DNA from: Flavobacterium acetivorans
GTDB taxonomy: Bacteria; Bacteroidota; Bacteroidia; Flavobacteriales; Flavobacteriaceae
Assembly: GCF_020911885.1 (NCBI RefSeq)
Contig: NZ_CP087132.1
Location: 2,542,001-2,606,000, forward strand
Length of the DNA stretch: 64,000 bases
Direction: 5' to 3'
Shown: positions 8,461-17,426 of the stretch, piece by piece
Layout of the letters: every line of letters begins with the position of its first letter
Numbering within the stretch: the stretch's first letter is position 1
The notes under the pieces: model-generated
The model's database searches: none
What the model was told of the DNA's origin: nothing
What the model saw: only the letters and a program-made list of their open reading frames with translations
Made by a program: the position numbers and the translations under genes

Positions 8461-9435
8461 AGTGCTACTGATTGTCACACCATTGGTGGTTTCTTCGGAG
8501 TCAACGGAAAGAAACTCCAACGACAATATAAAAAACACCTGAGTTCCTTTAATGCTTGGGCTCCACGAGAACATGCACATCAATGGATTGTTTACCCTGA
8601 AAATATGGGCACCCATTTATCAATTGACGAAGTAGCTTTGTCTCAGGGTGAACTTTACACTATTGTAACCAACAAGAAGTTCAAAGGTAAAAAAGGTTCC
8701 TTAGTTGCCATTGTTGCTGAAACAAAGGCAGATAAAGTCATAGAACATATCAGAAAGATTGATTACAAGAAGAGAAGCTGTGTCAAAGAAATAACACTTG
8801 ACATGGCTAATTCTATGAAATTGATCTCTAAAAGATGTTTCCCTAAAGCCACACAGGTAACAGATAGATTTCATGTCCAAAAACTGGCACTGGAAGCCTT
8901 ACAAGAGATTAGGATTAAACATCGATGGGAGGCTATGGATTTTGAGAATCAATTGATATTGCAAACCAAAAGAGAGAATCAAACCTATATTCCGGAGCTC
9001 TTAGCTAACGGTGACTCTGTAAAACAGCTATTAGCCAGGAGTCGATATGCACTTTATAAATCTCGCGAAAAATGGACTGAGAATCAAAATGAAAGAGCTC
9101 AATTATTATTTGGACTATATCCAGATATAAAAACAGCCTATTATCTAAGCCAACAACTTCGAGGTATCTACAATAGCAACAATGACAAGCACATTGCGAT
9201 GACTAAACTAGCACATTGGTATAGGAATGTAGAGGAATCTGGTTTTAAAAACTTCAATATTCTACTCAATACTATAACTTTCAATTACCGGTCAATCTTA
9301 AACTACTTTGATAATAGAAGGACCAATGCTTCTGCTGAATCTTTCAATGCAAAAATAAAAGCCTTTAGAAGTCAGTTTAGAGGAGTAAGGAAAATAGATT
9401 TCTTCTTGTTCAGATTATCTAATCTTTTTGCCTAA
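8461..9435 (+). CDS. ISAon1 family transposase, catalytic part (orfB)
   Basis: The first ATG is at 8605, but conserved coding sequence starts upstream in the same frame (SATDCHTIGGFFGVNGKKLQ), right where orfA ends in another frame. Expression by ribosomal frameshifting is therefore likely. The catalytic triad can be traced as LSIDEVAL (D), TLDMANSMK with VTDRFHV (D) and NASAESFNAKIKAFRS (E), as in ISL3-type DDE transposases. All parts are present and the element may be active. Confidence 0.85.
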   Translation, partial: SATDCHTIGGFFGVNGKKLQRQYKKHLSSFNAWAPREHAHQWIVYPENMGTHLSIDEVALSQGELYTIVTNKKFKGKKGSLVAIVAETKADKVIEHIRKIDYKKRSCVKEITLDMANSMKLISKRCFPKATQVTDRFHVQKLALEALQEIRIKHRWEAMDFENQLILQTKRENQTYIPELLANGDSVKQLLARSRYALYKSREKWTENQNERAQLLFGLYPDIKTAYYLSQQLRGIYNSNNDKHIAMTKLAHWYRNVEESGFKNFNILLNTITFNYRSILNYFDNRRTNASAESFNAKIKAFRSQFRGVRKIDFFLFRLSNLFA

Positions 9436-9512
9436 TCCCCCAACTTTTGCGCATGATCCGATTTTGACCTTAAGTTTTAAGATTTAATGAATAATTTGGA
9501 GGTAGCTAAAAT

Positions 9513-9550
9513 CAAAAAAACCAGCAGATCATAAGATTTACTGGTTTTAA
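9513..9550 (-). terminator. Hairpin next to the second tRNA 3' end
   Basis: Stem AAAACCAG/CTGGTTTT with a 16-nt loop, 22 bp before the tRNA remnant. This parallels the hairpin and remnant pair at 2619-2672 but the sequence differs. Confidence 0.6.
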
Positions 9551-9571
9551 GAGAATAATGTTTTTTATTCT

Positions 9572-9595
9572 GTGGGGAGAGCAGGATTCGAACCA
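9572..9595 (-). repeat. tRNA 3'-end remnant, right boundary of the island
   Basis: 24 bp identical to 2649-2672 and in the same orientation. The bases after 9595 do not form a tRNA body, so this too is only a 3' fragment. The rest of 9460-9954 shows the hairpin, this scar and AT-rich DNA without a gene. Confidence 0.75.
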
Positions 9596-9897
9596 ATAAG
9601 CTGGAACCCATGCCTATACTGCATTTTCAGCTATTTATAAACTAATGTGCCACGATTTTGCCACAAAACTCAATACGACAATTTTAAGCCATTTTTTAAG
9701 TAAATTATTGATTTAACTTGTTTAAAATTAATGTTGTAATTCATGTTTTGAAAATCAAAATTAAGCAATTTTATAGTAACCCAAAAAGGTTATTTAATAT
9801 TTTTTATCAATAGCGTCCTAAAAAGTTTTCTTGAATCAATTATAATAAAAAATCAATAGCTAATAACGGAATGGAATTCTTATTAAGGGGATAATAA

Positions 9898-10545
9898 GGT
9901 TCTGTCGCATCTGACAGTAACTTTTTATCTTTGGGCATATAACACATTCGATCCATGAATATCAAAGGTCACTGCTATCCAAAATCTATTATTCTTCAAG
10001 TCGTATATTTCAAACTTAGTTTTATCTTAAGCTATAGAGATGTTGAGTAAATAATGAAAATGAGGAGAGTTCAGGTTGACCATGCGACAATTCAGCGTTG
10101 GGTGTACAAGTTTAGTCCTTTTATCGTGGCGCAAATAAAAAAACGAAAACTAAGAGTCGGGAAAAGTTGGAGAATGGATGAAACCTATATAAAGGTTAAG
10201 GGTAAATGGTGTTATTTGTACAGAGCAGTTGATAAATCAGGTAATACAGTTGATTTCCTATTAACCAAGAGAAGGCAAAGGATGAGTGCCCAATCTTTTT
10301 TAATTAAGGCAATTGATAATAATTGTAAACCAAGAATAATAAATATTGACAAGAGTGGATCAAACATAGGCGCTATCAGAGTTTATAATCAGCGTTCGTT
10401 TTCTAAAATAATGATCAGGAAATGCAAATACTTGAACAACATTGTCGAACAAGATCATCGTTTTATCAAGTGGAGAATTCTAAATGGATTAGGATTTAAA
10501 AATTTTGAATCAGCTAAATCCATAAACAACACTATTTTAAGTTAC
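9898..10545 (+). mobile_element. IS6-family element, right end missing
   Basis: The left end begins GGTTCTGTCGCA at 9898, the usual IS6 terminal sequence. The transposase follows. No matching right terminus is present: the transposase tail stops where the TonB-receptor gene ends. The copy is therefore a remnant. Confidence 0.7.
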
Positions 10546-10554
10546 AACTTATAA
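9955..10554 (+). pseudogene. IS6-family transposase with nonsense mutation and lost C-terminus
   Basis: From ATG 9955 (MNIKGHCYPKSIILQVVYFK) the frame meets TAA at 10048, where relatives read YRDVEEIM; it then continues in the same frame from 10054. The DDE core is recognisable as WRMDETY (D), IINIDKSGSN (D) and NNIVEQDHRFIKWR (E). The C-terminal tail is replaced after GFKNFESAK. The gene is inactive as it stands unless the stop is read through. Confidence 0.8.
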
Positions 10555-13208
10555 CTAATCGAGAACAAGAATACACGTGGTAACACAAAGGTGGTACGCT
10601 CGCTAATCAAATAATCTGAAAAAGAATAATCGTTTTTGACTTTGTTATCGAATAGGTTATTGACCGACAGTTCGAAACCAAAAGGACTATTTTTCTTTTG
10701 ATACCGCAACGAAGTATTGGCAATATCATAAAAGTTACTTTGATTGTTATTGTTCGTATTTTTCAAATTCTCATATTCTAATTTATACGTCCAAAACTTT
10801 AAAAAAGTCACATCAGCATCAGCCGTTAAAGCATCCGTTTGAAAATTCGATTTTGTCAAACCAGAAAACTGACTGAATCCTTTGGTGTAACCAATACTAA
10901 AACCTGGCCATTTTTTATGTGCTGTTTTTAACAAGACTCCAATTTTTTGATTGTTCCTGCCATTCGAAGTTGTGGTATTATTCAATGTTTGAAAATAATT
11001 AAACCAACCCATACTCGAATTGATTCGCAAACTAAAACGGTATATTTTCTTGGTTACAGAACCACTCACATTATAATTCGTCTCTGGATTATCACTTAGA
11101 ATAGGTGTATTGAACTGATTAATACCATCTAATTGGATTTCGTTCCGAATCGTTTTAACTTTTTTAGTAAAACTAGCCATGGCATTCCAGGTAATTCCGC
11201 GGTACATATTCATTTTTGAATAACGCAAGTTTGCCGAATGGTACCGCTCGTTTTGCAGCAACGCATTTCCTCTGTAAACCAAATTATAATTTTGCAAGGT
11301 AAATTGACCCGCCAGCTGGCTTACTTGCGGAAAACCATTTTCTAATTTATAGGTGAAATTTAATGTTTCTGATTTATTAAATTCATAATCGCTGTTCCAT
11401 TGCGGCTGGAAAAGTGTTTTAGACAGTGCTTGCTCACCCGATTTTTGCTCCGTAATTAAATGATACCAGTGCAGATACAATCCGGGTTTATTAGTCCATT
11501 TTCCTATTCTGAATTTGTATTCCAATCCAATGTACGCATCGTTCAATTGGTATTTGACATTATTTCCAAAACCCGCAGAAGCAAAATCATTGACTGTTCC
11601 ATTGGTCAGTATTTGTTTCTCCGAAGTTTCAAAACGGGAAGCGCCATAATTATTTCCCATATTCGTATACAAATGATTGAAGTTATCCAGAATCCAATAA
11701 TGCTTGAACAACGCATCCACGCTATTGTTTTTTACTTTCTTTATTTGTCCAATGGTGTAGGAATAATCATCCTGCAACGGAATCAATCCTGCCAAAAAAG
11801 GCTGGTCCGTAAACCACTGTGTTTGTGGCGTGTTCTTTTCATAGGCCTGATTGACCACAAATGTGGTCGTGTGATTCAAATTATAATTTTTGTGCCACTC
11901 TATATATTGCTTTATCGCTGTATTATCTGCTTTGTTAATGGTTTCGAAAATACTGGAATTAAGATTGGTAATCGAATTAATTGTACTTGAAATATCATTG
12001 GTACTAGACTGATATTGTCCGTTATAATACCATTTTTCTTTAGTGCTGGGCGAATAATCCAGTTTTACATTCCCTATTCCCAACACCGAGCGGTTGTCGC
12101 CATTTTGTATTTTATTCTCGAAGGCAATGGAACTGTTTTGTAGGTATTCATTTGTGTTTTCCGTTTGCGAAGCGGTCAGTACTTTCGAAAAAATAGAAAA
12201 ACCGGAAACAGAAAGTTTTGAAGAAGCGTCATGACTAAAATTGAAAGCGCCAAATTGCGATTTGTTCTGGACTAAATCCGTATTGTCATTGGCAAACGAA
12301 TACAAATTAGTCAGCGATTTCCTGCCCGAAAGAAAAGTACTCATTCCACCGCCAAAACGCATTAAATCGTCAAATGTGAAGGTTCTTTTTCCAATGTTGT
12401 TCAGATCACCAATAAAACTCACGTTAGATTTTGGACTGTAATAAAACAAAGCCGCATGAGCCAGATAAAAACCATTGTCTTCGTTCCCTGCTTCGGCACC
12501 CGCTTCTACATCACCAAAAACAAACTTTTTCTTGTCTGCTTTTAGTTTTACATTCATCGCCAAATCATCACTGTCCGAAACCTGTTTCATAAAACCCACT
12601 TCGTTGAAGTTGTCAATGACTTCAATTTTGTCCAGCGCATCGGCGGGAATGTTTTCCACGGCAAGTTTAGACCCACCACCAAAGAATGATTTTCCTTCCA
12701 CCAACATTTTGGTTACTTTTTTTCCTTGCACAGTTACTCCTCCGTTTTTATCGACCTCGACTCCGGGGAGTTTTTCGAGGATTTCTTTCATTTTGCGTTC
12801 GTTGCCGTTGGCAAAACTTTTTACATCAAATATCAGGGTGTCTTTCTTGACAACAATAGGCTTGAACTCGTGTTTGATGACAATTTCTTTGAGTTGTTCT
12901 CCTGTGGGTTTAAGTTTGAAATCATAGGTTACAAGGGCCGAGTTAGGCTCCAACAAAAGCATTTCCTCCACAAAACCAATGTAAGAAACCGTGATTTCAT
13001 ATTTCATTTCTTTATCGAGTTCTAAACGATAACGTCCTTTATTATCAGCAATAGCAAATTTAAGATTTGCTTTTTCCTGCAAAGGTTTGGCAATGACATT
13101 AGCTGATTCCAGCGGTTTATTGATATCGTCAGAAACCACACCAGTTATTGTGTGGGTTTGGGAGAAAGAAAGTGTTGAGAAAAATAATAATACTAAATAT
13201 CTAAACAT
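10542..13208 (-). CDS. TonB-dependent receptor-like outer-membrane protein (CarboxypepD_reg + plug + barrel)
   Basis: 888 residues from ATG 13208; the longer frame from 13244 only adds residues before the signal peptide MFRYLVLLFFSTLSFSQ. A CarboxypepD_reg-like domain (about 20-110) comes first. Then comes a plug-type region (VVKKDTLIFDVKSFANGNER, MKEILEKLPGVEVDKNGGV) and a long beta-barrel ending in FLFSISYKL with an aromatic close. It matches the outer-membrane beta-barrel family often paired with GLPGLI proteins. It is the only full-length receptor of a tandem array; three N-terminal copies lie upstream at 14.7, 16.6 and 20.3 kb. The substrate is unknown; the small secreted proteins of the array are candidates. 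Confidence 0.88.
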   Translation of the reverse strand: MFRYLVLLFFSTLSFSQTHTITGVVSDDINKPLESANVIAKPLQEKANLKFAIADNKGRYRLELDKEMKYEITVSYIGFVEEMLLLEPNSALVTYDFKLKPTGEQLKEIVIKHEFKPIVVKKDTLIFDVKSFANGNERKMKEILEKLPGVEVDKNGGVTVQGKKVTKMLVEGKSFFGGGSKLAVENIPADALDKIEVIDNFNEVGFMKQVSDSDDLAMNVKLKADKKKFVFGDVEAGAEAGNEDNGFYLAHAALFYYSPKSNVSFIGDLNNIGKRTFTFDDLMRFGGGMSTFLSGRKSLTNLYSFANDNTDLVQNKSQFGAFNFSHDASSKLSVSGFSIFSKVLTASQTENTNEYLQNSSIAFENKIQNGDNRSVLGIGNVKLDYSPSTKEKWYYNGQYQSSTNDISSTINSITNLNSSIFETINKADNTAIKQYIEWHKNYNLNHTTTFVVNQAYEKNTPQTQWFTDQPFLAGLIPLQDDYSYTIGQIKKVKNNSVDALFKHYWILDNFNHLYTNMGNNYGASRFETSEKQILTNGTVNDFASAGFGNNVKYQLNDAYIGLEYKFRIGKWTNKPGLYLHWYHLITEQKSGEQALSKTLFQPQWNSDYEFNKSETLNFTYKLENGFPQVSQLAGQFTLQNYNLVYRGNALLQNERYHSANLRYSKMNMYRGITWNAMASFTKKVKTIRNEIQLDGINQFNTPILSDNPETNYNVSGSVTKKIYRFSLRINSSMGWFNYFQTLNNTTTSNGRNNQKIGVLLKTAHKKWPGFSIGYTKGFSQFSGLTKSNFQTDALTADADVTFLKFWTYKLEYENLKNTNNNNQSNFYDIANTSLRYQKKNSPFGFELSVNNLFDNKVKNDYSFSDYLISERTTFVLPRVFLFSISYKL

Positions 13209-13279
13209 TAATTGGTTAATTGAAATTGTTGTGATAAAGTACAAAAGACTAAATGGTTTCTGTTAATATTTTGTCTGAA

Positions 13280-14071
13280 TTATTTGTTTTTATTTAGGAG
13301 CTCTCTAGTTTCATAATATATCTTAGCACCCATATCTAAGTATTTTTCTTCTGAAATATCAATCCCATTTGAAGGCTTCTCAATTTTATGTTTTTCTTTA
13401 TAATTCTGAATTATTTTAGATGCATAAAAAAATGTGCGTCCATCTAATGATCCTTCAAGGACTAATCCTGGAAGACCATCTAATCCATTTGGACCAAAAG
13501 AAGTTGGTATCTCACTTGTAAACCATACTACAGGATGAAGAATCTTCCGAATATTTCTTCCATTATCATTTTTTTCCAGTGTTGTAGTTGCTTTAAAACA
13601 TTTAAATCCGGCAATATATTTAACTGTATTTGTAATTTCCCATTTATATTGTTCAAAAGGAAGCTCAACATTAAATTTTTGTCCTTGAAATTCTACTTGA
13701 TACATTTTTTCTTTAGCTATAATATTTTTATAATGTGTCAAATTTCCTCCATTCACTATTGAAGCAATTTTATAGTCCATATTCTTCTCTGCTACTATTT
13801 TATCCACTAATTTAAATATACTACTGTTTTTATCAAATAGTAGTTCAAATTCTAACATAGATTGATTCTGTTCAATTTTCTCTAAAACTTTTTTTCGCTT
13901 GTTTAGAACACTATCATTTCCTGTTTTTTTTTCAAAATCATTTGAAGAGACATAATAGGACCCCAGCTTATACATAACGTAAGTAGTTTGGTTGTCTATC
14001 CTATGTTTATTTGTAATAGAACTAAACAGAATTAATGAAGATAATAGTATGTAAAAGTTATAAATTTTCAT
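13280..14071 (-). CDS. GLPGLI family protein, unit 3
   Basis: The start at 14071 (MKIYNFYILLSSLILFSS) gives a signal peptide; the frame upstream of it has no such feature. The family motif appears as GLDGLPGLVLEG near residue 190, preceded by FTSEIPTSFGPN. The FKCFKATTTLEK segment corresponds to the conserved xxCYKAT of the family. GLPGLI proteins (TIGR01200) are exported proteins confined to Bacteroidota and have no established function. The gene lies 71 bp upstream of the full receptor on the same strand, so the pair is probably one transcript. Confidence 0.88.
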   Translation of the reverse strand: MKIYNFYILLSSLILFSSITNKHRIDNQTTYVMYKLGSYYVSSNDFEKKTGNDSVLNKRKKVLEKIEQNQSMLEFELLFDKNSSIFKLVDKIVAEKNMDYKIASIVNGGNLTHYKNIIAKEKMYQVEFQGQKFNVELPFEQYKWEITNTVKYIAGFKCFKATTTLEKNDNGRNIRKILHPVVWFTSEIPTSFGPNGLDGLPGLVLEGSLDGRTFFYASKIIQNYKEKHKIEKPSNGIDISEEKYLDMGAKIYYETRELLNKNK

Positions 14072-14106
14072 AATATTTTTAATTAATTTTAATTTCACAG
14101 AATAAA

Positions 14107-14138
14107 AACTTCCAAAAAAAGTTAATTTATTGGAAGTC
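14107..14138 (-). terminator. Terminator/attenuator between peptide and GLPGLI gene, unit 3
   Basis: Stem ACTTCCAA/TTGGAAGT on the minus strand followed by TTTTTATT. It lies after the small-protein gene (stop 14203) and before the GLPGLI start (14071), so it should reduce read-through into the GLPGLI-receptor pair. Confidence 0.65.
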
Positions 14139-14202
14139 CTCATCATTTTAAAAGTTATATTTTTTTCTTAATCTAGTAAAAAAAAACAATAATTAATTAA
14201 TA

Positions 14203-14493
14203 TTATTGATCTTGTTCACATTGATAAAGAGCATTCAGATAAATGTAATTCCACGTCCAAGAATCGAAGCAATTACCTGTAGCCAAATGATACTCACTTT
14301 CAGCTACCTCCACTTCTATACCCGCAACATCAGAACATACGGACATTCTTATATCCTCAGTAACAATATTTGTTGCTAAAACTTCCATAACCTCATTTTT
14401 CTCTTTTATAACCTCTTTTACTTCAACAGTGTTTGCCATTGCAACTCCACTAAACGCCACCACTGCCAGAGCGGTAAATAATAATTTTTTCAT
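14203..14493 (-). CDS. Small secreted Cys-containing protein, unit 3
   Basis: 96 residues from ATG 14493. The signal peptide MKKLLFTALAVVAFSGVAMA is nearly identical in the three array copies (14203, 16061, 19893), as is the 5' leader; the mature parts are unrelated by eye. The mature part here is acidic, with three cysteines (SVC, GNC, YQC) and a Trp/Tyr-rich stretch DSWTWNYIYLN near the end. Conserved leader plus divergent product recalls precursor-peptide or variable effector families. It is not recognised as a known bacteriocin. An upstream in-frame ATG (14538) is conserved too but would bury the signal sequence. Confidence 0.75.
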   Translation of the reverse strand: MKKLLFTALAVVAFSGVAMANTVEVKEVIKEKNEVMEVLATNIVTEDIRMSVCSDVAGIEVEVAESEYHLATGNCFDSWTWNYIYLNALYQCEQDQ

Positions 14494-14705
14494 AATAAAT
14501 AATGGTTTAAATTTATAAATAGTTTTTTGGTTAACCATTATAAATGTATTAGATAAAGTTAATAGGAAAAAACTTAATCAGGAGTTTTAACGAAATAGGT
14601 AGTTTTACTACATACTATGTTAAAATTTAGTAAAAAAAAAGTGATTCTTCTGCCTTAATCTTTTTTTTGGAAAATAAGTCAGTAATTATCTATCTTGTAT
14701 ACTAT
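14494..14705 (-). repeat. Conserved leader/intergenic repeat, copy 1
   Basis: About 210 bp nearly identical to 16337-16549 and 20115-20344. It contains, in transcription order, a minus-strand hairpin (AACTGATT ... AATCAGT-type arms, damaged in this copy), the 41-bp palindrome, and the leader with the GGTTAACC motif just ahead of the small-protein gene. Confidence 0.8.
14585..14625. promoter_or_regulatory. 41-bp nested palindrome, copy 1
   Basis: Outer arms TTTTAAC and GTTAAAA, inner arms GTAG and CTAC around TTTTA, with 7-nt spacers on each side. Compared with copy 3 (GCAG/CTGC) both inner arms changed together, so pairing is kept. It lies 92 bp upstream of the small-protein ATG. Confidence 0.75.
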
Positions 14706-15243
14706 TTACTTAGAACTAGATAATTTATTTCTGTTTCTGTCAATTCTACTATCCAACTCTTTTTCTGAAATAGTTTTGTAATCCTTCACCGCATCTATTA
14801 TCGAGAGTTTTTCGAGAATTTCTTTCATTTAGCGTTCGTTACCGTTAGCAAAACTTTTACATCAAATATCACGGTATCTTTTTAGATAACAATTGATTTG
14901 AACTCGTGTTTGATTACAATTTCTTTGAGTTCCTCACCAGTAGGTTTGAGTTTAAAATCATAGGTTGCAAGGGCTGAACTGGGCTCAAAAAAAGTATTTC
15001 CTCCACAAAACCAATATAAGAAACCGTGATTTCATATTTCACCTCTTTATCAAGTTCTAATCGGTAGCGCCCTTTATTATCAGCAATAGCAAATTTGAGG
15101 CTTGCTTTTTCCTGCAAAGGTTTGGCAATGACATTGGCTGATTCCAGCGGTTTATTGCTATCGTCAGAAACCACACCGGTTATCGTGTGGGTTTGGGAAA
15201 AAGACAATACCGTACAAAGAAGAAATAGAAGAACCCGTAACAA
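14706..15243 (-). pseudogene. TonB-receptor N-terminal fragment with foreign tail, copy B
   Basis: From a TTG at 15243 the signal peptide and CarboxypepD_reg domain are over 90% identical by eye to the full receptor (SQTHTITGVVSDDSNKPLES). A 1-nt loss after EEILFL shifts the frame, and stops interrupt the plug part (IVI-stop, NER-stop). After MKEILEKL the homology ends and a tail reading IDAVKDYKTISEKELDSRID follows, the same tail as in copies C and D. No barrel is left. Confidence 0.8.
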
Positions 15244-15247
15244 TTAC

Positions 15248-16003
15248 TTAATTTGATGAGTTTTTATTATATTTTTCTTCAAAGTATTGTTTTGCTTTTA
15301 TATCAACAATATTGTAAAATTCATCCTCATTAATTATTTTTTGATTGCTTTTTAGTTCAATATTTTGTAAAAGTTTTGTATTTAATTCAATTTTTGAAGC
15401 CACAAAAGTGACTTTGTCATCTTGAAGTTCTAAAATCAATCCAGGTAATTCACCAAAATCTTTTGGACCAAAAGAAAAAGGTAACTCAGGGCAATACCAT
15501 GCTTCAGCAATATATGTTTTAACTTTATCCTTTTTCATTCTAATAGTTCTTGATAATGTTGCTTTATAGCATTTAAAACCTTGAATTATTTTTTTTTCGG
15601 TAGTTAAAGTCCAGTTTTGCTGAGGTAAAAATAAAACGAGATATTTTTCACTTAATATATACTTAACTTTAACAAATGTTTTATTATTCTTATCAACAAA
15701 AATGCTTTCCCTTCCTGCAAAACTTATTGCAAGTCCTGCTACTTTTTTATCTGAGTATAAAATATCTTTTAAAAAAAAATGTGATTTATTTTTACTTATA
15801 TTCAACTCATATTCGAGACTTTGAATAGCGATATCAACTCCTTTAAATAGGTCAGGTATTTTTTTACTTTTAATTTTTTCATCATTCTCTATTGTACCAT
15901 AAGTAGGGTAAACTTTGTATTGTACCTTTATATCTTGTGACTGAGAAAAGATATTAACGTTTAAAAGGAAAAAAAATAAACAAAAAATAATTTTAAAATT
16001 CAT
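15248..16003 (-). CDS. GLPGLI family protein, unit 2
   Basis: 251 residues with signal peptide MNFKIIFCLFFFLLNVNIFS. The opening of the mature part (IKVQYKVYPT), the central IIQGFKCYKATLSR and the motif ELPGLILELQDDKVTF (after CPELPFSFGPKDFG) mark the family. It resembles the 19135 protein more than the unit 3 protein. The receptor fragment follows 5 bp after its stop, which preserves the GLPGLI-then-receptor order. The frame is intact, so it may be expressed even though its receptor is broken. Confidence 0.87.
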   Translation of the reverse strand: MNFKIIFCLFFFLLNVNIFSQSQDIKVQYKVYPTYGTIENDEKIKSKKIPDLFKGVDIAIQSLEYELNISKNKSHFFLKDILYSDKKVAGLAISFAGRESIFVDKNNKTFVKVKYILSEKYLVLFLPQQNWTLTTEKKIIQGFKCYKATLSRTIRMKKDKVKTYIAEAWYCPELPFSFGPKDFGELPGLILELQDDKVTFVASKIELNTKLLQNIELKSNQKIINEDEFYNIVDIKAKQYFEEKYNKNSSN

Positions 16004-16023
16004 AACAGCATTTTATTGAATTA

Positions 16024-16055
16024 TTGAGCTGTCTAATTTTAATAGACAGCCCAAT
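16024..16055 (-). terminator. Hairpin between peptide and GLPGLI gene, unit 2
   Basis: Stem GCTGTCTA/TAGACAGC with a 7-nt loop between the two genes. It has no clear U-run on the minus strand, so it may act as an attenuator or mRNA-stabilising hairpin rather than a full terminator. Confidence 0.45.
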
Positions 16056-16060
16056 TTAAT

Positions 16061-16336
16061 TTAACATAAAAAAGGTGGTTGACAAGGTGAACTACTACCC
16101 ATACAATCATCAAAATAAGCATCTGCATTTTGCATTGATTCCTCTTCAGAGAATACTTCAATAAGTTCTGTATAAACGCTATTCGCTAATTTAGCACAAT
16201 CCCAATAATCATCATATAAAAGAATGGTAGTTTTCTCATTCTTCTCTTTAACAACTTGCTCATCAGCTATTGTATTCGCCATTGCAACTCCGCTAAATGC
16301 CACCACTGCTAGAGCGGTAAATAATAATTTTTTCAT
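16061..16336 (-). CDS. Small secreted Cys-containing protein, unit 2
   Basis: 91 residues from ATG 16336. The signal peptide MKKLLFTALAVVAFSGVAMA is identical to unit 3. The mature part is acidic with four cysteines (YWDC, DDC, SPC, FLC) and ends PCQPPFLC, unlike the other two copies. The four cysteines would allow two disulfides after export. The promoter, leader and 41-bp element upstream are shared with the sister genes. The GLPGLI gene of the unit starts 58 bp downstream, beyond a hairpin. Confidence 0.75.
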   Translation of the reverse strand: MKKLLFTALAVVAFSGVAMANTIADEQVVKEKNEKTTILLYDDYWDCAKLANSVYTELIEVFSEEESMQNADAYFDDCMGSSSPCQPPFLC

Positions 16337-16549
16337 AATTAATACTGGTTTAAATTTATAAATAGTTTTTTGTTTAACCATTATAAATGTAATAGGTAAA
16401 GTTAATACGAAAAAAACTTAACCAGGAGTTTTAACAAAGTAGGCAGTTTTACTGTACAGTATGTTAAAATTCAGTAAAAGCAAAAAAACTGATTCTTCTG
16501 CCTTAATCTTTTTTTTGGAAAATCAGTTAGTATCTATCTTGTATACTAT
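16337..16549 (-). repeat. Conserved leader/intergenic repeat, copy 2
   Basis: Second copy of the about 210-bp block, with the same order of hairpin, 41-bp palindrome and leader. A few substitutions separate it from copies 1 and 3. Confidence 0.8.
16429..16469. promoter_or_regulatory. 41-bp nested palindrome, copy 2
   Basis: TTTTAAC, 7 nt, GCAG, TTTTA, CTGT, 7 nt, GTTAAAA. The inner arms keep three of four pairs (G-T tolerated in RNA). It lies 93 bp upstream of the unit 2 small protein. Confidence 0.7.
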
Positions 16550-16984
16550 TTACTTAGAACTAGATAATTTATTTTTGTTTCTGTCAATTCTACTATCCAA
16601 CTCTTTTTCTGAACTAGTTTTGTAATCCTTCACCGCATCTATTATTGAGAGTTTTTCGAGGACTTCTTTCATTTCACGTTCGTTACGGTTCGCAAAACTT
16701 TTCACATCAAATACCAGGGTATCTTTTTAGATAACAATTGATTTGAACTCGTGTTTGATTACAATTTCTTTGAGTTCTTCGCCAGTAGGTTTGAGTTTGA
16801 AATCATAGGTTTCAAGGGTTGAATTTGGCTCCAAGAAAAGTATTTCCTCCACAAAACCAATGTAGGAAACTGTGATTTCATATTTCACCCCTTTATAGAG
16901 TTCTAAACGGTAGCGACCTATATTATTCGCAATCGCAAATTTCAGATTTGCTTTTTCCTGCAAAGGTTTAGCAATGACATGTGT
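16550..16984 (-). pseudogene. TonB-receptor N-terminal fragment with foreign tail, copy C
   Basis: The homology to the full receptor starts abruptly at VIAKPLQEK (near 16984), without the signal peptide, and runs to HEFKSIVI, where a stop interrupts it. It then continues through DTLVFDVKSFANRNEREMKE to the same foreign tail (IDAVKDYKTSSEKELDSRID) as copies B and D. Both ends are thus broken. It lies downstream of the IS-split GLPGLI gene. Confidence 0.8.
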
Positions 16985-17426
16985 TCTATGTATTTTTTAG
17001 CATTTTTTAAAAGCTAAGTTTAAATTCATTATACTGTTACATTCCCATTTGCGCTCTGAGCTTTTTATCGTAATCTTCTTTTGTAATGGTTTTCCCTTTT
17101 GGAAAATCAATCTTTACTTCATTGCTATCAAATGTTATTTTTGTCGCTAAAAATGTAGTTTTATTTTCTGTTGTTTCTAAAATTAAACCTGGTAACCCGT
17201 AAAAATGCTTTGGTCCGAACGAGTAAGGTAAACTAGGTGCAAACCATGCTGTAATTTCATTTACTCTCGCTTCTCCTTTTCGATTTACAAATGGGATTTT
17301 TAATACCGCTTTGTAGCATAAATAGGAACTTATGATTTTAGATTCTGTTTGTATTTCCCAATTGGTAGTTTAGCCCCATAATAGTTCGGAGTGTTATTTT
17401 AAATTTCAAAATTATATATTTGAGAT

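Larger units (their letters stand above)
8043..9459 (+). mobile_element. ISAon1-type (ISL3-like) insertion sequence, apparently complete
   Basis: About 1.42 kb. Imperfect terminal inverted repeats of about 27 bp lie at 8043-8070 and 9433-9459, sharing GGATCA, CAAAA and a run of G. Between them lie the two transposase frames orfA and orfB. No convincing target duplication is seen. It sits at the 5' end of the broken integrase. Confidence 0.8.

Noticed and set aside
8035..9467. 8-bp target duplication around the ISAon1 element
   Set aside because: The flanks (ATTTTTGT and GATTTTGA) match only in the T run, too weak to claim a duplication.
11460..11990. Plus-strand ORF of 176 codons opposite the large receptor gene
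   Set aside because: It is antisense to a clearly coding 888-residue receptor and has no motif; it arises from codon bias on the other strand. The same holds for the other long antisense frames at 12475-12927, 34207-34746 and 52451-52918.
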